From: Aequoribacter sp003520285
GTDB lineage: Bacteria > Pseudomonadota > Gammaproteobacteria > Pseudomonadales > Halieaceae
Assembly (NCBI GenBank): GCA_963966765.1
Contig: CAXAAR010000073.1
Coordinates: forward strand, 1-11,000
Direction of reading: 5' to 3'
DNA: 11,000 nt
Under the pieces are notes generated by a model. It did no database searches, was not told where the DNA came from, and saw nothing but the letters and a program-made list of their open reading frames with translations. The position numbers and the translations under genes were made by a program. Positions 5,413-11,000 of this stretch are shown one piece after another. How positions within the stretch are numbered: the first letter of the stretch is position 1; the number at the start of each line of letters is the position of its first letter.

Positions 5413-6426
5413 ATGACCACAGCGATACACAGCGAACAGGCGCGTCGCGAACAGGGCGAGACCAAACCTCGGGCACTGATTGCGCACTTACTCAACGGCG
5501 TCAGCCAAGACGCACCCGCGAGCCTGCGAGAGGCCTCCGCGACCCACTTTAACGCCTCGGGGAAGTTGTTACGGGGATGTCTCGCACTCGAGGCTTGCGA
5601 AGAGTTTGGAGTAGCCCAAGATGCTGCCGAGCAGTGGGCTATCACAGTCGAACTTTTGCACAATGCATCGCTGGTTCACGACGACCTGTGTGATCGAGAC
5701 ACCCACCGTCGTGGCCAAAAAACCGTTTACCGACAATACGGAGAAGCCGTCGCAATTTGTCTGGGCGACTACTATCTAGCCAAAGCGTACGAGTTTGGCG
5801 CTCGAGCGGGCCTGCGCAGCGTTCCACTGATTTCAACTGCCATCGCCACACTGGTGGGAGGGCAAGCGGGGGAATTCAGCACAGCGGGCTATCCAGACTG
5901 GGAAACTTATCACCAACTAGCCGTGGCTAAAACCGCACCATTGCTCAGCTTACCCGTGCTTGGAGCAAGTATCATCGCTGGCTTCCAGATTGATACGTCG
6001 CGCGCGCAAACCTACTTTGAACATGCCGCAATTTGCTTCCAGATTATCAATGACCTCAACAATTTTAATGGCACCGACGGCGCCCAAAGCCCCTGCTCTG
6101 ATTTAGCCAATTGCCGCCCCAATGCAGTGATCGCCTGCTTTAAAGAAGATTTATCGATACCACAGAAGGCGCGCTTTGAGCTGTGGGCAGATAAAATCCG
6201 TTCAGGCGAGTTAATAGCGGATACGGTTGAAACTCGAGAGTGGTGGCACCTTATTAAACAATCTTCCGCGTTTCAGAGCACTTCGAACCGCCTCAGTTTC
6301 CATTATAATGAGGCAAGCGCTGAGCTCAGCCACCTCGCACCTGCAGTTCAGCGAGTCATTTGCGACTTGCAACAATGGCTTGCCTATCAGCTGACCAGAG
6401 CAAAGCAGCTCACCTTCCAACCTTAG
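5413..6426 (+). CDS. crtE: Geranylgeranyl diphosphate synthase (polyprenyl synthetase)
   Basis: CrtE condenses IPP with allylic diphosphates to make GGPP, the C20 precursor of phytoene. The 337-residue, all-helical polyprenyl synthetase has the diphosphate-anchoring SGKLLRG (49-55: Lys51, Arg54). The first aspartate-rich motif is DDLCD (90-94), followed by RRG (99-101), and Lys173-Thr174 are also present. The second aspartate-rich motif, usually DDxxD, is NDLNN at 213-217 within FQIINDLNNF, so only one Asp remains. The surrounding helix and the later SDLANCRPNAV (229-239) are otherwise normal. Because the gene heads an intact crt operon, I expect an active enzyme with altered magnesium or IPP handling. 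A non-catalytic role cannot be excluded. AAGG seven bases before the ATG supports the start. The stop TAG overlaps the ribosome binding site of crtI. Confidence 0.9.
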   Translation: MTTAIHSEQARREQGETKPRALIAHLLNGVSQDAPASLREASATHFNASGKLLRGCLALEACEEFGVAQDAAEQWAITVELLHNASLVHDDLCDRDTHRRGQKTVYRQYGEAVAICLGDYYLAKAYEFGARAGLRSVPLISTAIATLVGGQAGEFSTAGYPDWETYHQLAVAKTAPLLSLPVLGASIIAGFQIDTSRAQTYFEHAAICFQIINDLNNFNGTDGAQSPCSDLANCRPNAVIACFKEDLSIPQKARFELWADKIRSGELIADTVETREWWHLIKQSSAFQSTSNRLSFHYNEASAELSHLAPAVQRVICDLQQWLAYQLTRAKQLTFQP

Positions 6427-6436
6427 GAGTAACAGT

Positions 6437-7912
6437 GTGACGCAAACCATCGTGGTAGGTGCGGGTTTTGGCGGTATAGCAACGGCCTTACGATGCAGAG
6501 CACTGGGACACGAGGTCACACTCTTGGAACGGCTGGAGTCGCTCGGTGGCAGAGCCCAAGTGTTCGAGCGCGATGGCTTCAAGCACGATGCGGGCCCCAC
6601 AGTAATTACCGCTCCTTTTATGTTCGAGGAGCTGTTTGAACTGTTCCAGAAATCGTTGCACGACTACGCCACCCTGGTGCCACTCGACACTTGGTACGAG
6701 TTTTATTTCAGCGATGGCAGCACCTTTACGTACCGCGGTGATATTGACCACACCCTGCAAGAAATCGCACGATTTAACGAAGCCGATGTTGCGGGTTACC
6801 AAAAGCTACTCGCGCTCTCAAAAAAGATTTTCGCGGTTGGCTTTGAGCAGCTTTCCAGCCAACCTTTCACCCAATTTTCGACAATGTTAAAGCAAGTCCC
6901 GGCCCTGCTCCGCCTGCACAGCTATCGTACTGTGTTTGGCTTGGTCTCGCACTTTATTAAAGATGAACATCTCCGCAAAGTTTTTTCAGTTCATCCATTG
7001 TTGGTCGGTGGCAACCCTTACACCACAACATCGATCTACACCCTCATTCACTATCTTGAGCGTCAATGGGGTATCCACTTCTGTATGGGGGGTACCGGAG
7101 CACTGGTAGATGCGCTCACAAAGCTGATGGAAGAAGAGCAGATCACGATTCGAACTGGCTCCGATGTTGACCAGATCACCATCGAAAACGGGGTGGCCAC
7201 GGGGGTCGTGCTTGCGTCTGGGGAACACCTGACCGCCGATAATGTCATATTCAATGGTGATGCGCCGCATGCCTACAAAGCCCTGCTGCCCTCGTATTTA
7301 AAACGGCAGCGAATTCGGCGTCCAGACAGCCTCACGCAATATTCGATGGGCCTTTACGTGCTCTATTTCGGCACCCAAAAGACCTATCCCGATATCGCGC
7401 ACCACACCATATGGCTCGGGCCGAGGCACAAAGAATTACTCGAAGATATTTTTGATCATCACGTGATCCCCGATGACTTCTCACTTTATTTACACCGACC
7501 CACCGCAACGGATCCCAGCTTTGGGCCGCCCAACTGCGATAGTTTTTACGTTTTGTGCCCCGTGTCTAATCTTAAATCGGGTACCGATTGGGATATTGAG
7601 GGGCCGAAACTACGCGATCGAATCGTAGCCGCACTTGGCGACACCATTTTACCGGGCCTCGATGAGACCATTTGCTCAGATTTTTGGATGACACCAGAAG
7701 ACTTTAAGACACAGTATCGATCAGAGCACGGTGCCGGTTTCTCAATTGCCCCGACTCTGACTCAGTCGGCCTATTTCCGCTACCACAATCGTGACCCCGA
7801 CGTTTCCAATTTATACTTCACGGGCGCAGGAACTCACCCCGGGGCGGGCCTACCTGGGGTATTATCATCAGCCAAAGTGGTAGAAAATCTGCTGACAGGT
7901 ATCTCGACGTAA
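6437..7912 (+). CDS. crtI: Phytoene desaturase (lycopene-forming type expected)
   Basis: This FAD-dependent membrane-associated enzyme introduces double bonds into phytoene; with CrtY next door the expected product is lycopene. At 491 residues it has the normal length of bacterial CrtI. The N-terminal dinucleotide fold is TIVVGAGFGGIATALR (4-19, Gly8, Gly10, Gly13), with Glu31 placed to hold the FAD ribose and GGRA at 37-40. HDAGPTVIT follows at 50-58. The C-terminal carotenoid oxidase signature YFTGAGTHPGAGLPGVLSSAK is complete near residues 460-480. The start is GTG at 6437, supported by AGGAG at 6425-6429, seven bases upstream. The gap to crtE is 10 bases, so the two are probably translated in a coupled way. 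The number of desaturation steps cannot be read from the sequence. Confidence 0.95.
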   Translation: MTQTIVVGAGFGGIATALRCRALGHEVTLLERLESLGGRAQVFERDGFKHDAGPTVITAPFMFEELFELFQKSLHDYATLVPLDTWYEFYFSDGSTFTYRGDIDHTLQEIARFNEADVAGYQKLLALSKKIFAVGFEQLSSQPFTQFSTMLKQVPALLRLHSYRTVFGLVSHFIKDEHLRKVFSVHPLLVGGNPYTTTSIYTLIHYLERQWGIHFCMGGTGALVDALTKLMEEEQITIRTGSDVDQITIENGVATGVVLASGEHLTADNVIFNGDAPHAYKALLPSYLKRQRIRRPDSLTQYSMGLYVLYFGTQKTYPDIAHHTIWLGPRHKELLEDIFDHHVIPDDFSLYLHRPTATDPSFGPPNCDSFYVLCPVSNLKSGTDWDIEGPKLRDRIVAALGDTILPGLDETICSDFWMTPEDFKTQYRSEHGAGFSIAPTLTQSAYFRYHNRDPDVSNLYFTGAGTHPGAGLPGVLSSAKVVENLLTGIST

Positions 7913-7923
7913 AGGCCAGTCGT

Positions 7924-8856
7924 ATGGACTCACCTACCAGCGGGGGAACTCAGGGGCAAGACGCACTAACCACCCTCGCGCAACATGGCAAGACGTTCTA
8001 TTGGGCCTCTCTGTTCTTGGGCCGAGCGCGGGCAATCACCGCGGCACGATTGTATCGATGCTGCCGAATACTCGATGACATCGCCGACAATCAGGAGTCA
8101 TCGGTCGATCAAAAGCGAGCCCGTCTCGAACGCATTCGACAGAGCATCTCTGATCCCACTAGCACCTCGCAAGATAATCTTGTCATGGAATGGCAATACC
8201 TGATACAGGAACACGGTGTTGATGTCCGCGCAGTCGAGGCCCTGATTGACGGCTTAATCCAGGACACCGAACCGGTTCTGCTCACCGAGCAGAGTGCCCT
8301 CGAGCAATATTGCTATCGGGTGGCTGCCACCGTGGGCATCATGATGTGCCCTGTCTTGGGCGTCACCTCGCGCCCAGCACTGGCTCATGCAATCGACTTA
8401 GGCTTGGCTATGCAGCTCACTAACGTGTGCAGAGATGTGCTAGAGGATGCTCAGATGGGACGCCGATACTTGCCTCTCACTATTCCCCCTGCAGACCTTG
8501 TGGATCCGAGTCAATGTGACCGAGAAACCGTCTCTCAAGCGATCGAGAAGCAACTCAACCGCGCTGAAGAACTCTATCAATCCGGCATTCAAGGACTCAG
8601 CTACTTGCCCCGGGGAAGTCGAGTTTCAATTTATTTGGCGGCCATCTTGTATCGTGCTATCGGTCGTCAACTACAAACAACGCAAATCCAGTGGTGGCGG
8701 GGTCGAACCGTAATCTCTATGGCCAGAAAGTGTCTCTTAACCCTGCAATCGATTCCATTCTTAATCACCTTAGTGTTCCGATCTGCACCGACTACCGCGT
8801 GCCACCAAGTCGACTTACATCGTCATATCCGTGATCTACCTCATGCCAACACCTAA
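7924..8856 (+). CDS. crtB: Phytoene synthase
   Basis: CrtB joins two GGPP molecules to make 15-cis-phytoene, the first committed carotenoid step. The 310-residue protein belongs to the squalene/phytoene synthase family. It has the first Asp motif DDIAD (51-55, after LYRCCRIL), YCYRVAATVG (129-138), and the second motif RDVLEDAQMGRRYLP (170-184, Asp171 and Asp175). The helix TFYWASLFLGRARA (24-37) corresponds to the usual 'FY.A..lLP...R' start of the fold. The ATG at 7924 has AAAGG at 7911-7915, which overlaps the crtI stop. The 3' end overlaps crtY, so expression of the two is tied. No oddities in the active site were seen. Confidence 0.95.
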   Translation: MDSPTSGGTQGQDALTTLAQHGKTFYWASLFLGRARAITAARLYRCCRILDDIADNQESSVDQKRARLERIRQSISDPTSTSQDNLVMEWQYLIQEHGVDVRAVEALIDGLIQDTEPVLLTEQSALEQYCYRVAATVGIMMCPVLGVTSRPALAHAIDLGLAMQLTNVCRDVLEDAQMGRRYLPLTIPPADLVDPSQCDRETVSQAIEKQLNRAEELYQSGIQGLSYLPRGSRVSIYLAAILYRAIGRQLQTTQIQWWRGRTVISMARKCLLTLQSIPFLITLVFRSAPTTACHQVDLHRHIRDLPHANT

Positions 8857-9961
8857 CAGCATACTGATCATAGGAGCAGGCATCGCCGGGCTCACCATCG
8901 TAGAGCGGATCATGCGTAATCAACAGAGCCTAGCCGTCACGATCGTGGGGGCCACCGACGAACGATCACAACGCGTGAGTTTTTGGCGCGATCGAAACAG
9001 GTCTGCTGCACTGGCTCTCCCGGGCGCTCAATCGTGGTCAGCATGGAGCTTCAACACCCAAAAATTAGGGTTCAGTCTTCAACGTGGCAAGGCACTGGAG
9101 TATGTCTCTTTTGATGCTCGCTCATACAAAGCGCATCTCACTGACAGTCTGCAGCAAGCGGGCGTCAGACATTTCGATGACCTCGTCAAATCAGTACAGA
9201 AAACGTCGCAAGGGTTCCATATTGAAACTTCACAACGGGCGATAGAAGCCGATGTGGTGATCGATACCCGACCTCCCGAGCTTCCCGAAAGCACACTGAA
9301 GCAGCAGTTTGTAGGGCGAACACTGACCACCCAATCCCCGCACGCAATAGCGCACCCCGTGCTGATGGATTTCAATATTGCGCCGATTGCGCCAAACGGG
9401 ATCAGCTTCATTTACGCCCTGCCCTTGTCGGACACTCGACTCCTGGTTGAGGCCACCACGTTTAGTTACGAAACATTGGCTCAAGAACCCTACGAGAGCG
9501 CCATTGATGCTTGGATTCAAGCGCATGTGCCAGCAGTTGAGCTAAACCCTCGTGATGAAGTCGAACACGGCATATTACCGATGGGGCCGGTGACACCCAG
9601 ACAAACCGAACTCCTGGCTGCCGGCCTCGCAGGAAATGCAGCGAGACATGCTACCGGATATGCCTTCACTGGAATCCTAAGACAGGCTGAGCACTTTGCT
9701 GAAGCACTGCGGACAGGCCAAGGTCTAACCACAATCCAACCCTATTCGGGTCGATCACGCTGGATGGATAGCTTGTTTTTGGATCTGATGCGAGATAACC
9801 CTGCGCACTTGATCCAGCTGTTCGAAGCGATGGCTCATTCGCTATCAGGCGATGACTTCGCCCATTTTTTGAGTGACACTGGCGGCTGGATGCCCTGTCT
9901 AAGGACGATAGCCGCTGCCCCAAAACGACCCTTTTTGGCAGCGCTGTGGAAGAGGCTGTGA
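8843..9961 (+). CDS. crtY: Lycopene beta-cyclase, CrtY type
   Basis: CrtY cyclises both ends of lycopene to give beta-carotene, using a reduced flavin without net redox change. From the ATG at 8843 it is 372 residues; an in-frame GTG at 8831 would add four. Neither start has a clear ribosome binding site, and both lie inside the crtB end, so coupled translation is likely. I chose the ATG because MPTPNSILIIGAGIAG puts the Gly-x-Gly-x-x-Gly (11-16) at the usual distance from the N-terminus. Middle motifs match CrtY: DTRP (141-144), PVLMD (172-176), ISFIYALPLSDTRLLVEATTFS (187-208), EHGILPMG (241-248) and ATGYAF (270-275). Several positions differ from the better-known CrtY proteins, for example no Gln after MDxxV, so it is a divergent member. 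Its place between crtB and blh supports the call. Confidence 0.9.
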   Translation: MPTPNSILIIGAGIAGLTIVERIMRNQQSLAVTIVGATDERSQRVSFWRDRNRSAALALPGAQSWSAWSFNTQKLGFSLQRGKALEYVSFDARSYKAHLTDSLQQAGVRHFDDLVKSVQKTSQGFHIETSQRAIEADVVIDTRPPELPESTLKQQFVGRTLTTQSPHAIAHPVLMDFNIAPIAPNGISFIYALPLSDTRLLVEATTFSYETLAQEPYESAIDAWIQAHVPAVELNPRDEVEHGILPMGPVTPRQTELLAAGLAGNAARHATGYAFTGILRQAEHFAEALRTGQGLTTIQPYSGRSRWMDSLFLDLMRDNPAHLIQLFEAMAHSLSGDDFAHFLSDTGGWMPCLRTIAAAPKRPFLAALWKRL

Positions 9962-9963
9962 GC

Positions 9964-10767
9964 ATGTTGCCAGACTTATACACGTTGTATCTACCCATTG
10001 CCCTGATGACCTTTATTGGCGTTCCTCACGGCGCACTCGATGGTTATTTGTTGCATTCACACAGTGACTCAAAGCGCGGTACGTTTGCCCTGCTTTTGGC
10101 CTATCTCGGCATCGCTCTCGCCTGCGTCTTATTTTGGTGGTGGCAGCCAACCCTTGCCCTGCTGAGTTTCCTGTTACTGAGCTTGTATCACTTTGGTCGA
10201 TCAGACCATCAACAGACTGGCGATTCGGTATCGCTGACTGCATGGATCGCACACGGCGGTTTGTGGGCATTGTTTCTACCTTGGCAGCAAGCTGATGCGA
10301 CGGCTGTGCTCTTCCAGGCGCTCAAAACAGACCCTGTGATACTCGAGGCATTTCTGGCTCCTGCCACTGCAATCTGGCTGTTGGTGAGTGGTTTGTACTT
10401 GTGCCGACAATGGCGCAATAAGGATCAGCAGTGGCGGGTCTGGGTCATCTCAGCCACCGCGATCGTTTTGCTACCGCCACTGTGGTCTTTGTGCCTCTAC
10501 TTTTGCCTCTGGCATGCCCGACGACATACTCAATGGGTACTCAGATACGCCAAGTCACCGTCAGAAGCTAAGCTTTGGATGCTGAGCATATTCAGCGTAA
10601 CCCTTGCCATGGGCGCGATCGCTTACTCGGTCTTGCTGCCAAGCACTGCCATAGAGACACTCACTGCTCGAATATTCTTTATTGGTATTTTCGCTTTAAC
10701 CGTGCCTCATATGATCTTGATCGATTATTATCTAGGCCATCTCCATGATCAGCAGCCATCTTTATGA
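9964..10767 (+). CDS. blh: Beta-carotene 15,15'-dioxygenase, Brp/Blh family
   Basis: Blh is an iron-dependent membrane enzyme that cleaves beta-carotene into two retinal molecules, the chromophore of the rhodopsin encoded on the other strand. From the ATG at 9964 it has 267 residues, normal for the family, with about seven to eight hydrophobic segments. The conserved histidines are in PHGALD (His22), YHFG (His76), LWHARRH (His184 and His188) and PHM (His249). The first four match in order and spacing the iron-ligand set described for marine Blh. The start follows the crtY TGA by two bases and has AAGAGG (9950-9955) eight bases upstream. In-frame GTG codons at 9946 and 9958 are less likely. 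The 3' end overlaps the next gene in ATGA. Confidence 0.95.
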   Translation: MLPDLYTLYLPIALMTFIGVPHGALDGYLLHSHSDSKRGTFALLLAYLGIALACVLFWWWQPTLALLSFLLLSLYHFGRSDHQQTGDSVSLTAWIAHGGLWALFLPWQQADATAVLFQALKTDPVILEAFLAPATAIWLLVSGLYLCRQWRNKDQQWRVWVISATAIVLLPPLWSLCLYFCLWHARRHTQWVLRYAKSPSEAKLWMLSIFSVTLAMGAIAYSVLLPSTAIETLTARIFFIGIFALTVPHMILIDYYLGHLHDQQPSL

Positions 10768-11000
10768 GCGAGTCCATAACCGATCGAAAAAAACAGCACC
10801 TTATCATTGCGGCAAGGGATGACGTTCAAATGGGGCAGAGCGCGGGTCTAGAGACAGTCCGGTTTGAGCCCAGAGCTCTGCCCGAGATTGACTTTGACGA
10901 AGTCAGCACGCGCTGCACTTTTTTGGGGAAGACCCTAAGCCAACCTCTCATGATTGCTTCGATGAGCGGAGGTACCGAGGAATCCCAGCAGCTCAATGAA
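10764..11000 (+). CDS. fni: Type 2 isopentenyl-diphosphate isomerase, 5' part
   Basis: The enzyme interconverts IPP and DMAPP using FMN and NADPH, supplying both substrates of CrtE. Only the first 79 codons are inside the window. They carry the diagnostic N-terminal RKKQHL (8-13, the RKxxHL motif), then RFEPRALPEIDFDEV, and an LMIASMSGG segment (about residues 64-72) typical of the FMN-binding barrel start. The family usually has about 340-360 residues, so about three quarters lie beyond the edge. The ATG overlaps the blh stop (ATGA), so it is translated by coupling. This is the sixth gene of the operon; whether it is the last cannot be seen. Confidence 0.92.
   Translation, partial: MSESITDRKKQHLIIAARDDVQMGQSAGLETVRFEPRALPEIDFDEVSTRCTFLGKTLSQPLMIASMSGGTEESQQLNE

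Overview
The window looks like genomic DNA from a marine proteorhodopsin-bearing gammaproteobacterium. The EF-G is of the second-copy (FusA2) type known from Pseudomonas, Vibrio and Shewanella. The rhodopsin is a typical marine green-type proteorhodopsin, and the carotenoid operon has the compact marine 'PR photosystem' layout. The SAR92 and OM60/NOR5 groups are plausible homes, but the sequence alone does not settle this.

Left part (1-1755). A cyclase-family (PF04199) hydrolase gene lacks its N-terminal third. Its homology starts abruptly near position 136-150. To the left lies AT-rich DNA that reads as an open coiled-coil frame on the minus strand, so a rearrangement or assembly joint sits there. 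A hotdog (PaaI-type) thioesterase on the minus strand and a 63-residue CPXCG zinc-ribbon-like protein on the plus strand follow, divergently arranged.

Middle (1756-5104). A second-copy elongation factor G (fusA2) and a proteorhodopsin gene, both on the minus strand, each end in a hairpin/T-tract terminator. The rhodopsin has the proton-pump triad Asp-Thr-Glu, the retinal lysine, and Leu at the spectral tuning site (green).

Right part (5105-11000). A 308-bp control region separates proteorhodopsin from a divergent, tightly packed operon: crtE, crtI, crtB, crtY, blh and a type 2 IPP isomerase that runs off the right edge. Gaps are 11 bp or less, and three of the junctions overlap or nearly touch. 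The predicted route is IPP/DMAPP balance (Idi2), GGPP (CrtE), phytoene (CrtB), lycopene (CrtI), beta-carotene (CrtY) and retinal (Blh). Retinal is the chromophore for the rhodopsin made from the opposite strand. No crtZ or crtW is seen, so retinal rather than a xanthophyll appears to be the intended product.

This is a known kind of system. The less ordinary points are the broken cyclase joint, the degenerate second aspartate motif of CrtE, and the palindrome and repeat in the divergent control region. No tRNA, rRNA, CRISPR array or insertion sequence was recognised.
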